This document shows positions 9,301 to 16,609 of a stretch of 64,000 bases of DNA, piece by piece. The translations under genes and the position numbers were made by a program. The DNA is from Oscillospiraceae bacterium (GTDB lineage: Bacteria; Bacillota; Clostridia; Oscillospirales; Ruminococcaceae), in assembly GCA_012520915.1 (NCBI GenBank), contig JAAYNJ010000006.1:52914-116913 (forward strand). Reading direction: 5' to 3'. Position 1 is the stretch's first letter, and every line of letters starts with the position of its first letter. Below the pieces are notes generated by a model, which saw nothing but the letters and a program-made list of their open reading frames with translations, was not told the origin of the DNA and did no database searches.

Positions 9301-10035
9301 AGCGACCGTGTATTTGCACAATTGGAAGGCGAGTTTATAATCTGGGCTCGCACCGATTCGGAGGATGTTGTCGAAAATCTTGTGTTTTCGGCAGACGGTT
9401 ACGAGCCCGCCGCTGTAGGCTCCGTTACTGTCAGAAACATGCAGGTCACGGATGTCGGAATTGTTTACCTCAATCCGATAGGGTCTCCTACGAGACCTCA
9501 GCCTACGTCCCCTGCGCCATCGAACCCCGGTATCACGCAACCCAGGCCTGACCCGGGCGGCAACGTGGATGCCTTGCCGGGACAGATTTCAGTTGTATTG
9601 GACTGGGGGGCAAAACCTGCCGATCTTGACCTGCATGCCACGGCGCCCCTGTCCGAAGGGAGTAAAAGATTCCATATCTTTGCATACGAAACCTACATGA
9701 GCTATGGCAGCGCGGGTGATCCCGATGCCTTGATGACATCAGACAGCGAAAGCGCCTATGGTTCGGAAAGCATTGTGGTGTTTAAACCGCAGCCCGGTGT
9801 GCCGTACACTTTCTATGTCCATGACTTCACCAATGTGGCAAAGAAGAGCGGTGCCTGGGATCTGTCCAAATCGGGAGCCGAAGTAAGAGTCTATATAGGC
9901 GAATCGGAAGCTACCGTCTTTAAGGTGCCGAATAAAGAAGGTACGCTGTGGGAGGTCTGTACTGTAGTTGACGGCAAAATCACACCCAGTAATGCAGTAA
10001 GCTACGAGGGCCGACCCCTAAACATCGGTTCTTAA
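6358..10035 (+). CDS. Membrane-anchored subtilase (S8) with N-terminal zinc ribbon and C-terminal repeat modules
   Basis: A 1225-residue multidomain protein. Residues 1-20: zinc ribbon (C3, C6, C17, C20). About 25-163: Pro/Gln-rich linker ending in a Lys run. About 171-190: one transmembrane helix, giving an N-in topology. About 435-780: subtilisin-like peptidase with Asp462 (VADGG), His514 (HGTH), oxyanion Asn630 (AAGNE) and Ser715 (GTSMASP), so all catalytic residues are present. Two tandem modules, each starting RLPGHTPF (about 809-928 and 929-1047), look like carboxypeptidase-regulatory beta domains. A Pro-rich spacer and a domain resembling DUF2135/YfaP (about 1075-1225, DLDLHATAP) complete it. 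Expected activity is serine-protease cleavage outside the membrane. A cytoplasmic zinc ribbon on such a protease is unusual. The substrate is unknown. Confidence 0.85.
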   Translation: MYCNNCGFKNNEGTRFCVNCGQQIKQETQQPATGQTISQTGQENQTAVFGTSAQTPSSQSFEPRVSAMQSGQPPIPQQEQPPAWTGQQSAPPQTPEPWTTPPTNTGRTPPSPFPGQAVYQQPGRMGPQAPEAGWQAAPPVWQGQQQAIPPGWQGQHSPTPPPAKKKKKKTGLIIAISLVVLLIAGFLVYSLPLRPRIVLEGARQTLDGSIDDLSLSVKTNQWIQEVRYALDPDDPDDADAYILLEDAEGGIFSKEADLPVLFLDKAVNKSSMERGPWERTDANAKLGNHKLYITVKTVFGTSKPQPFNLLYASGISALPDKTKIRDLKVDEITTSALINELLVSVYMGGDRQTAEYLAEETGGEIVGEIPAISRYQIRYDNASEEEIAGILEDLRNRPEVLTAQYNYIYDRSEVQLYPNDALFDSWDIEEPDGNNWGLEVIRAPLIWKDLDSFTPISIGVADGGLEYGHEDLNINRSNVFLFPTYTMESLDDMELFYAKSKKTPGSDYYGGKEHGTHVTGIISALGDNGIGTAGVNWNTIPYFFHYWHMDVNEETGELDIWNVTTSFELEVTLTTLVEQGCRVINYSIGDGMPSEPGGKHEYFEQQAYGDLCLRLESLGYDFLVFKAAGNESDDAEAYAMNRIMTGTEAARRHTVIVAAIENTPIELRGVDERAKFGYQMSSYSNYGSLVDVAAPGTDVFSTVPNNSYVSMPGTSMASPMAAGVASLIYGAHPEYNASQVKAILMEETDTFTTDGTNLIPVVNAALASDYAKTGDLPIVPPGEIIPNPVLAPYPGPPTPTPVPPPGSIRLPGHTPFQLEQGQAGLAGLVYDSTTKNPVAFFSVYFTGPDGEMVVLDFAYPYPETFDAQLMGEFFTRMNLAQGQEAVVTDFVIEALGYELYEAGSITVRGGEVTSLGTILLTPEDEESVRLPGHTPFFPEEGAGGFSGFVCDAVTKQRIPFFELSANYLGEDFSFSFEYPPRSDRVFAQLEGEFIIWARTDSEDVVENLVFSADGYEPAAVGSVTVRNMQVTDVGIVYLNPIGSPTRPQPTSPAPSNPGITQPRPDPGGNVDALPGQISVVLDWGAKPADLDLHATAPLSEGSKRFHIFAYETYMSYGSAGDPDALMTSDSESAYGSESIVVFKPQPGVPYTFYVHDFTNVAKKSGAWDLSKSGAEVRVYIGESEATVFKVPNKEGTLWEVCTVVDGKITPSNAVSYEGRPLNIGS

Positions 10036-10399
10036 CAAAGGTACGCCATGCCCCAAGCAGAGATTAAAAGCAGGGACGATTAAAGAAATAAAAAGAGGCG
10101 ATAATGAATTAATCATTTATCGCCTCTTATGCTTTGCACATATATTACATTAAGTTATATTTATATAAAATTATACCAAGCGGAATATTAAATTAATCTT
10201 GCGGCGGTGTAGGGTTAATTCGTTGTCTGCGATATCCACTATGTTGTGAAAAACAAATATTACCTTTTATCTAATTATACAAGAATAAAAGGTGATTGAA
10301 TAAATGAATTTTTGTTTGAGAAATAATGGTGTCGGTGTGTTACAATAAATTCAGTTATACTTGATTTATATTTAAGAAATTTAAAGGGAGATTATTTGA
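10036..10399. other. Intergenic region, 364 bases
   Basis: It holds one hairpin (listed separately) and AT-rich sequence leading to the next lipoprotein gene. No open frame with a ribosome binding site was seen. TACAAT near 10339 could be a -10 element for the downstream gene, but its only -35 candidate (TTGAGA) is 19 bases away, so this is weak. Confidence 0.5.
10093..10128 (+). terminator. Perfect 12-bp hairpin, possible terminator
   Basis: AAGAGGCGATAA pairs exactly with TTATCGCCTCTT across a 12-base loop, about 57 bases after the subtilase stop. The 3' side lacks a solid T run, so intrinsic termination is less certain than for other hairpins here. Confidence 0.5.
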
Positions 10400-10945
10400 A
10401 TGAAGCGTATCGCTGTTATATTGTTAGTTTTGATTATGATTTTTACACTTGTTTCGTGCGGAATAGCGGATATTTTTGATCCAAAGGATAATGCCGATGC
10501 CGGGGAAAATGCGGATATATCATCTGATATAAAAAAAGAACCTGTTGTTGAAGAAAAACCGGTTAAAGCCGTTGTTAAGGTTGACTTTGCCGACGATGAA
10601 ATCCTTTCTTCTCCGGATAAATTTGAAGAGTTCATTGACGACGATTCGGAGTTTCAGGTAAAGGCCGTATTTACGGTAAATACTTCGGTAAAGGACTTTA
10701 GGTATTTTGAAATTGCGTCTGTCGATGTGGACGAAGACGAAAATATAATATACAACATGGGAAATGAACTCTTTTCGACCGGTGAACTCACAAACGAGCG
10801 ACCGATAGTAATAGCCATGTCTTTTCCGGGTTCAATGCCCAGCCGAGGGATATCGTTTACGGACGAAACGGGGACGGTGAGGTATTTTGCCGTTTTAATG
10901 AGCGGTAAAGACGGTTCGCTTTTTATGGACGAATTTGTCGGATAA
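10400..10945 (+). CDS. Small putative lipoprotein, function unknown
   Basis: A 181-residue protein with a classic lipoprotein signal: KR, a hydrophobic core (IAVILLVLIMIFTL) and lipobox LVSC, with Cys at about 21. After the Cys comes an acidic, low-complexity Asp/Glu/Lys/Pro stretch to about residue 65, likely a flexible tether. A compact domain of about 110 residues follows with no family I recognise. GGGAG precedes the ATG at a slightly long spacing. It stands alone between the subtilase and psuG. It should be exported and anchored to the outer face of the membrane. Confidence 0.72.
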   Translation: MKRIAVILLVLIMIFTLVSCGIADIFDPKDNADAGENADISSDIKKEPVVEEKPVKAVVKVDFADDEILSSPDKFEEFIDDDSEFQVKAVFTVNTSVKDFRYFEIASVDVDEDENIIYNMGNELFSTGELTNERPIVIAMSFPGSMPSRGISFTDETGTVRYFAVLMSGKDGSLFMDEFVG

Positions 10946-11132
10946 TTTATAATCATATTATTCGATGTGTATTTGTGAATTGCCATACTTAAGTGTTCTT
11001 AATGACTTGATTTACCGCTTGTAAGAGAAATATAATAAAGACAGGTTGAGAAAACCAAGGAACCTGCCGGAAGCAAATAAGATTGGAAAATTATTGACCA
11101 ATAATTAATTTTTTAAAATAGGAGAAGGTAAA

Positions 11133-12068
11133 ATGGAATATCTTAAAGAATTACCGATAAAAATTGCCCCGGAAGTTGAGCAAGCACTCTCAAAAGGAGA
11201 GCCCGTTGTAGCTCTCGAAAGTACGATTATTTCTCACGGAATGCCCTATCCCCAGAATGTTGAAACGGCACGAAACACAGAGCAGATTATAAGGGATTAT
11301 GGGGCTGTTCCCGCGACCACCGCCATTATTGAGGGAATAATTCATGTGGGGTTGAACGACGACGAGCTGGAATTTATGGGAAAAGATAAAAACGTCGCTA
11401 AAGCCTCCCGCCGTGACTTTGCGGCATTGGTTGCAAATAAGAAAAACGGAGCCACGACGGTCGCCACCACCATGATAGCGGCGGATATGGCCGGAATAAG
11501 AGTATTTGTAACGGGCGGAATCGGAGGAGTTCACAGAGGAGCACAACAGACCTTCGACATCTCAAGCGACCTTATGGAACTTGCCAGTACAAATGTCGCC
11601 GTGGTCTGCGCCGGGTGCAAATCGATACTCGATATCGGTTTGACGCTGGAATATCTTGAAACCCACGGGGTTCCCATTATCGGGTACGGAACGGATATTT
11701 TCCCGGCATTCTTTACCCGCAGAAGCGATTTCGGTGTAGATTACAGAATGGATACTCCCGAGCAGATAGCGAGGACTCTGAGATACAAATGGGGTCTCGG
11801 TCTAAAGGGCGGTGTCGTTATTGCAAACCCGATTCCGGAAGAATATTCGATGGATGAAAAACTGATAACCGATGCAATAGAGCAGGGACTGAAAGAGTGT
11901 GAAGAACAACACATTACAGGCAAGGAAGTTACCCCCTTCCTTCTGTCAAAGGTAAAGGATATCACCGGAGGAAGCAGCCTGGACTCGAACATCCAACTTG
12001 TCTACAACAACGCAAAGGTCGGTGCTCTTGTTGCCCGTGCGTTTGCCGAGGAAATGAAGAATAAATGA
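11133..12068 (+). CDS. psuG: Pseudouridine-5'-phosphate glycosidase
   Basis: 311 residues matching the PsuG (YeiN/IndA) family along the whole length: [17 protein letters not shown] near the N-terminus (catalytic Glu region), TTAIIEG, a Lys-containing [11 protein letters not shown] segment, TTVATTM, and [11 protein letters not shown]. The enzyme reversibly splits pseudouridine 5'-phosphate into ribose 5-phosphate and uracil, and acts in the cytoplasm in pseudouridine salvage. The kinase PsuK usually found beside it is absent here, so pseudouridine phosphate must come from elsewhere or from a kinase at another locus. The ribosome binding site is AGGAGAAGG before ATG. A strong terminator follows, so it is probably monocistronic. 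Confidence 0.93.
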   Translation: MEYLKELPIKIAPEVEQALSKGEPVVALESTIISHGMPYPQNVETARNTEQIIRDYGAVPATTAIIEGIIHVGLNDDELEFMGKDKNVAKASRRDFAALVANKKNGATTVATTMIAADMAGIRVFVTGGIGGVHRGAQQTFDISSDLMELASTNVAVVCAGCKSILDIGLTLEYLETHGVPIIGYGTDIFPAFFTRRSDFGVDYRMDTPEQIARTLRYKWGLGLKGGVVIANPIPEEYSMDEKLITDAIEQGLKECEEQHITGKEVTPFLLSKVKDITGGSSLDSNIQLVYNNAKVGALVARAFAEEMKNK

Positions 12069-12125
12069 TGATCATTAGTTAAGAATTTATCGGATTTAGG
12101 ATTTCTTATAAAAACAAACAGAATC

Positions 12126-12160
12126 AAGCCGGTTGGTTTCGCCAACCGGCTTTCAGTTTT
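12126..12160 (+). terminator. Rho-independent terminator of psuG
   Basis: AAGCCGGTTGG pairs perfectly with CCAACCGGCTT across a five-base loop, followed by a T-rich tail. Confidence 0.88.
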
Positions 12161-12190
12161 AGTTACAAAGAGAAAATGTTGTTGATAAAT

Positions 12191-12230
12191 TGAGACTTTA
12201 TCTCCTGAATGATAAAGAGATAAAGTCTCA
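12191..12230 (-). terminator. Perfect 14-bp hairpin downstream of tRNA-Arg
   Basis: TGAGACTTTATCTC pairs exactly with its complement across a 12-base loop. On the minus strand it lies 8 bases past the encoded CCA of the tRNA, the place expected for a terminator. The T run is weak on that strand. Confidence 0.55.
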
Positions 12231-12238
12231 AAAAACCT

Positions 12239-12315
12239 TGGTACGCCCGATGCGATTCGAACGCACGGCCTTCAGAGTCGGAGTCTGATGCTCTATCCAT
12301 CTGAGCTACGGGCGC
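12239..12315 (-). tRNA. tRNA-Arg (anticodon CCG)
   Basis: Reading the minus strand gives a full cloverleaf: acceptor GCGCCCG/CGGGCGT, D arm GCTC/GAGC, anticodon stem TCAGA/TCTGA with loop CTCCGAC (anticodon CCG, reading CGG), and T arm with TTCGAAT. CCA is encoded at the 3' end (12241-12239). It begins 12 bases after the stop codon of the upstream minus-strand gene, leaving little room for its own promoter outside coding sequence, so co-transcription and processing are likely. Confidence 0.96.
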
Positions 12316-12327
12316 ATATTAAATTAT

Positions 12328-13413
12328 TCAGGGGTTTTTCGGTATATCCTGAACTTCCGACAGGTACAGTGTATAGCTGCCTCCCGATGTATAGCTGTAT
12401 ATCTCTATAGTACGGTCAAGATCATCGAAATAAAATCTGAACTGGGGTGTCCATTTCTTTTCATCGCTACCGGTATAGTATACATTATTTTCTATCATAC
12501 CGTATAGACCGTAATAGCCGTGAAAGCGATATTTCGGAATATTAGTCGATATATTGCCGTGGAGGTCCATCGAGAAATATTTACCGTTTTCATTTTTAAA
12601 AGTTCTGCCGAAAAGCCTTAAAAAAACAAACTGATTTTGTCTTGCTTCCATGAAATCTTCCAAAGCATAAAGCTTTTTCAGATTTTCATCGTGTTCCTCG
12701 GTTTCCCAGCTGCTCTTTTGCAGTTCATAGAGAATACGGTATTTTTCAATATCCAAAAACCCGTCCAGTTCCTTTTTAAAAACATCACAGGATACCATAT
12801 TTTGAGGGTCTGCTTCGACGGCAAGGTCGTATATTCCTTTTTTGCAGTTAAACAGAAGTTCTTCCTCCTCTTCCGAGAGGGGTTTTTCAACCTTTTCCAT
12901 TATCTCACAGGAGGCGGTGAAATTGCCGATTTCATAATTTTTTTCCGCTGCATGTATATATGCTTTTCTGCGCAATTCAAGGCTGTCCTCATAATGGGAT
13001 ATGTGCATAAAAATTTCAGATGCTTCTTCATATCTTGATGTGTACATTATTTCAGACGCAAAATCGTAGATGATTTTAGAAAGACGATTTTTAATATCGG
13101 CTGATTCCGGAGGGAACATATCGTAATATTCAATGGCTTGTTTGTAATCGCCGCTCTGCAGTTCGTCCAGAAACAAAACCTCGATAGACTCATCCGCCCT
13201 TTTTTTTGAGTCAAAATAGCCGTTGAGTTCGGTAAAAGCGTCATAAGAAACGAGATATTCTCCTCTTTTAAAACTTTCCGAAGCGATATTATATTTTATC
13301 AGCGGAATTATCAGATAAATTGCAATAACAACCATAAGAAATAGTGTCAGCAGTTTATCTAAAATCGAAAATCTCTTTTTTCCCTCGAAAGGAGAGGTGT
13401 CATGCAGAAACAA
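12328..13413 (-). CDS. TPR-like membrane protein, function unknown
   Basis: 361 residues from a TTG start at 13413. I chose it because GGAG lies 8 bases upstream; a longer frame from ATG 13521 has no ribosome binding site. A short basic N-terminus leads into one transmembrane helix (LLTLFLMVVIAIYLIIPLI). An alpha-helical region of about 200 residues follows with Ala/Tyr-rich pairs of helices typical of tetratricopeptide-like repeats (FKRGEYLVSYDAF, GDYKQAIEYYDMF, SRYEEASEIF, GNFTASCEIM). A non-repetitive C-terminal domain of about 100 residues ends the protein. TPR regions mediate protein contacts. The partner is unknown. It is followed 12 bases later by a tRNA on the same strand. Confidence 0.75.
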   Translation of the reverse strand: MFLHDTSPFEGKKRFSILDKLLTLFLMVVIAIYLIIPLIKYNIASESFKRGEYLVSYDAFTELNGYFDSKKRADESIEVLFLDELQSGDYKQAIEYYDMFPPESADIKNRLSKIIYDFASEIMYTSRYEEASEIFMHISHYEDSLELRRKAYIHAAEKNYEIGNFTASCEIMEKVEKPLSEEEEELLFNCKKGIYDLAVEADPQNMVSCDVFKKELDGFLDIEKYRILYELQKSSWETEEHDENLKKLYALEDFMEARQNQFVFLRLFGRTFKNENGKYFSMDLHGNISTNIPKYRFHGYYGLYGMIENNVYYTGSDEKKWTPQFRFYFDDLDRTIEIYSYTSGGSYTLYLSEVQDIPKNP

Positions 13414-13594
13414 AATATAATCTCCATTTGTGGATAGTACCGGGATAGTATAACACAAAGTCGACAGGTCAAATCGGTTAAATTCAAAAAGATTCGAAGG
13501 AACAGCGTGTCGCAGTAGCATCCGACATTCTTGCCGTTGTTGGCAAATAAACGTCAGCGTGGTATATTGTTAAACTATGAAACAGAGGTGGGAT

Positions 13595-16006
13595 TTGAAT
13601 AAAACAACAATAAAAACCGTTCTTTTTTCCTGTTTGATTACTTTTTTTTCAGTTGCGGCAATCTGGGCTGCGACCGCTATCGTTCCGTTCGGAAATAAAA
13701 CCGTCATCACCGGTGATCTGGCAGGTCTTTATATGCCCTTCGCTTCATATGTCAAGGGGGAAATAGCGGGGGGATTTTCGCATTATTCTTTTCAAAAGGC
13801 GCTTGGGGGAGGCATAGCGGGACTGGTGGCGTATATCCCCGTCGCACCCTATATGCTTTTAGTTTCGCTTTTCAGCGCTGCGGAGCTGCCGGAATTTTTC
13901 TCCTACATCCTTGCCGTTAAACTCATAGCCGCTTCGGGAACCTTCAGCTTTTTTATTCATAAAAAATATAATTCCGGAATTGCGGCAATAATAAGCGGTG
14001 TTTGCTACGCCCTCATGGGTTACAGTTTGATTTACGCACAAAACACCATGTGGCTGGACAATGTAGTTATGTTGCCGCTTATTTTACATTCGCTGGAAAG
14101 AATAGTTCAAGGGAAAAAATCCGCACCTTTTATTATTTCTCTTGCCTATGCGATACTCTGCAATTATTATACTGCGTTTATGATATGCGTTTTTTCGATA
14201 ATTTACTATATTTGGTACTCCTTCGGAGAAATGAGGATTCCTTTCAAATCGACGATTAAAAATTTCTTCCGTTTCGGATTAGGCGGTGTCGTGGCGGCGG
14301 GAATGACGGCTGTTTTTACACTGCCTATGGTATTTCAAACACTGGGAAGCAAGGGGTTTTCAAGCAGTCCCGGTCCTTTACTGACTTTTCCGCTAAAAAA
14401 CTTCGGAAGACAGTTTGTACTATTCGCTTTTTCACACGACCAGCTCGAAACGGGAGCGCCGATAATCTATTGCGGCACATTTGCTTTGTTGGGGGCGGTT
14501 TTATACTTTTCCTCGAAGAAAATCGGAAAAAGAGAAAAGACCTTCTCGGCTTTGGTTGTTGTAATTTTTATTCTGAGTTTCTTCTTTACGACGCTCAACA
14601 GGTTTTGGCATATATTCAGGGATCCTGTCTGGTTTCCGTTCAGATACAGCTTTTTGTTTTGTGCGTTTCTGTTGATAATAGCAGCCAAGGGAATAAAAAA
14701 TGCGCCGAGAAAAAGCAGACTCTTTAAAGGGATTTTAACTTTCCTGATTTTATTCACAGCAGTGCTTGCAACGCAGGCGGGAATTTTAAGCTTTAAAAAG
14801 TTGCTGGTCACGTTTGGGGCAGGTGTGGTTCTGTCGGCTATCCTGTTATTCGGCCGAAGGCGGAGAAGGAGCAGGATAATGTCTGCGATGCTCGTTGCTG
14901 CCGTTGTGTTTGAACTTTCGGCAAACGGCGCTTATACACTGAAACAGTTTGAGCTGCGTGACAAGCATGATATCGAGAGTTATATTTCAAATATAGAGAA
15001 CCTGATAAATGAAATCGATGAAGAGGGGTTTTTCAGAATTGAAAAGGACAGCTTTTTTTCCCTCAACGACCCCATGTTGCTTGGATATAACGGGCTTAAT
15101 CATTTCAGCAGTGTAGTCGATACTCCATCCGAGAAAATATTGAAGGAGTTGGGTTTTTCGGGTATCTATAAAAACCCGACCTTTTCAAATCCCGCCTCCA
15201 ATTCGCTTATAGGAATTAAGTATTTGATCACCGACGGGAAGTATAAAACGGATACGGTTTATGATTTTCTCGGCGAATCGGCAGAAAATGAAATGTATAA
15301 AAATCCCTTTGCATTACCCTTTGCCTTTTTTACCGAAGATATATCATTTGAGACAAAAGACAATTCTTTTGAAGCGGTTAATGAAATATATTCCGCAATC
15401 TTGGGATATAAAATCAATTTATTTGAGAAGCTGGAATACAGACGGGCAGGCGAAACGTTCGAGATAGACAAAAAACATGATACCGTATGTTATGTTGATT
15501 TTATTTCGAAAACGGAAGGCAGCAGTATTAAGGTGAACGGAAAAACTTTCGGAACTGCAGGTTTTTACTCCGAAAGGGGGACGGCACCGCTGGGTATTTT
15601 GAATGAAGATATAACCGTGGAAATAAGCGGTTATGACTTCGAGTTTTGGGGATTGGACTTAAAACTCATGGAAGATTGCTTCAATAAAATATCAAAGAAT
15701 GTCCCGAATAAAACAGAGGTAAATAAAGGTAAGATAATTCTATCGGGGGATGCTAAAGGTGGCTATCTGGTGCTGTCAATGCCGTTTTATGAGGACTGGC
15801 TTATTTGCGAGGGAGAAAAGGGGTCAAAACTTGTTCCGGCATTTGGCAATTTTGCGGCTGTTGAGATGCCGTTTTCAGAAAACTCAACCCTTGAGCTCAG
15901 ATATCTTCCCAAAGGAATGAACCTTGGAAAAACTGTTACCGTCGCATCTATTTTGATGTTATTATTTATACTGCTAACGGAGAAGAAAATTACAAAAAAT
16001 GAATAG
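13595..16006 (+). CDS. YfhO-family polytopic membrane protein (GT-C-like)
   Basis: About 803 residues. TTG 13595 is preceded by GAGGTG at 5 bases; an ATG at 13577 is possible but has no ribosome binding site. It has about a dozen transmembrane helices in the first 430 residues, and the YfhO signature near the N-terminus: ITGDLAGLYMPFASY, FQKALGGG, and QNTMWLDNVVMLPLI. A large extracytoplasmic C-terminal domain precedes a last helix (about residues 775-795) and a basic tail. YfhO-like proteins resemble GT-C glycosyltransferases and are linked to decorating lipoteichoic or wall polymers with sugars in Firmicutes. Donor and acceptor cannot be told here. Its 3' end overlaps bioY by eight bases. 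Confidence 0.85.
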   Translation: MNKTTIKTVLFSCLITFFSVAAIWAATAIVPFGNKTVITGDLAGLYMPFASYVKGEIAGGFSHYSFQKALGGGIAGLVAYIPVAPYMLLVSLFSAAELPEFFSYILAVKLIAASGTFSFFIHKKYNSGIAAIISGVCYALMGYSLIYAQNTMWLDNVVMLPLILHSLERIVQGKKSAPFIISLAYAILCNYYTAFMICVFSIIYYIWYSFGEMRIPFKSTIKNFFRFGLGGVVAAGMTAVFTLPMVFQTLGSKGFSSSPGPLLTFPLKNFGRQFVLFAFSHDQLETGAPIIYCGTFALLGAVLYFSSKKIGKREKTFSALVVVIFILSFFFTTLNRFWHIFRDPVWFPFRYSFLFCAFLLIIAAKGIKNAPRKSRLFKGILTFLILFTAVLATQAGILSFKKLLVTFGAGVVLSAILLFGRRRRRSRIMSAMLVAAVVFELSANGAYTLKQFELRDKHDIESYISNIENLINEIDEEGFFRIEKDSFFSLNDPMLLGYNGLNHFSSVVDTPSEKILKELGFSGIYKNPTFSNPASNSLIGIKYLITDGKYKTDTVYDFLGESAENEMYKNPFALPFAFFTEDISFETKDNSFEAVNEIYSAILGYKINLFEKLEYRRAGETFEIDKKHDTVCYVDFISKTEGSSIKVNGKTFGTAGFYSERGTAPLGILNEDITVEISGYDFEFWGLDLKLMEDCFNKISKNVPNKTEVNKGKIILSGDAKGGYLVLSMPFYEDWLICEGEKGSKLVPAFGNFAAVEMPFSENSTLELRYLPKGMNLGKTVTVASILMLLFILLTEKKITKNE

Positions 16007-16571
16007 AAAAACAGATATATCAAGAATCAGCAGAATAGCGATGTTTTCTGCGATTATAAGTGTTTGTGCGATAATATCCCTTCCGCTCCCCATAACACCT
16101 GTGCCTATCAGTTTAGCCACCCTCGGGGTGATGATTGCCGGTTCCGTTTTAGGATCTGTCGACGGAATGTTTTCCGTAGCCGTTTACATTCTGCTGGGTG
16201 TGGCGGGGCTTCCGGTTTTCGGAGGGATGAAAAGCGGACCTAATGTTATCTCCGGGCCGACCGGCGGGTTCATTATCGGGTATCTTGTCATGGCATTTAT
16301 CTGCGGTTTAATACCTAAGCTATTCAAAAAGAACAACGGCATGCTTTTTAAAGATATAGCCATACAGGCAATTTCGATGGCGGCTTCCAACATCGTGCTC
16401 TACCTGTTCGGAAGCTTTTGGTTTAAGGTATATGCAAAGACATCCCTTTTTGGAACTTTTGCCGCCTGTGTGCTCCCCTTCCTCATAGGGGATGCGGTTA
16501 AAATTGCCTCTTCCGCCGTGATTGTTGTAAAGCTTGAAAGAATATTCAAACAGAAAAGAGCAAACACATAA
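15999..16571 (+). CDS. bioY: Biotin transporter S-component BioY
   Basis: 190 residues with about six transmembrane helices and the BioY pattern: ISLPLPITPVPISLATLGVM near the N-terminus, then GLPVFGG and GPTGGFIIGYL. BioY is the substrate-binding membrane subunit of the energy-coupling factor (ECF) type biotin transporter. The shared EcfA/EcfT energising module is not in this window. Imported biotin would serve the biotinylated AccB encoded about 20 kb away. The start overlaps the end of the YfhO-like gene, so translation is coupled. No BirA operator is recognisable, since the region upstream is coding. Confidence 0.92.
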   Translation: MNRKTDISRISRIAMFSAIISVCAIISLPLPITPVPISLATLGVMIAGSVLGSVDGMFSVAVYILLGVAGLPVFGGMKSGPNVISGPTGGFIIGYLVMAFICGLIPKLFKKNNGMLFKDIAIQAISMAASNIVLYLFGSFWFKVYAKTSLFGTFAACVLPFLIGDAVKIASSAVIVVKLERIFKQKRANT

Positions 16572-16592
16572 CCTGAAAACAACATATTTTTT

Positions 16593-16609
16593 AGGAGGTA
16601 GAAACAATT
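16593..16609 (+). promoter_or_regulatory. Ribosome binding site deciding an ATT start
   Basis: AGGAGGT at 16593-16599 is followed by seven bases and ATT at 16607. It is the only strong Shine-Dalgarno sequence serving this frame, and it supports the rare start codon. Confidence 0.7.

Noticed and set aside
10146..10399. Possible small RNA or riboswitch between the subtilase and lipoprotein genes
   Set aside because: Apart from one hairpin there is no conserved aptamer-like pattern I can recognise.
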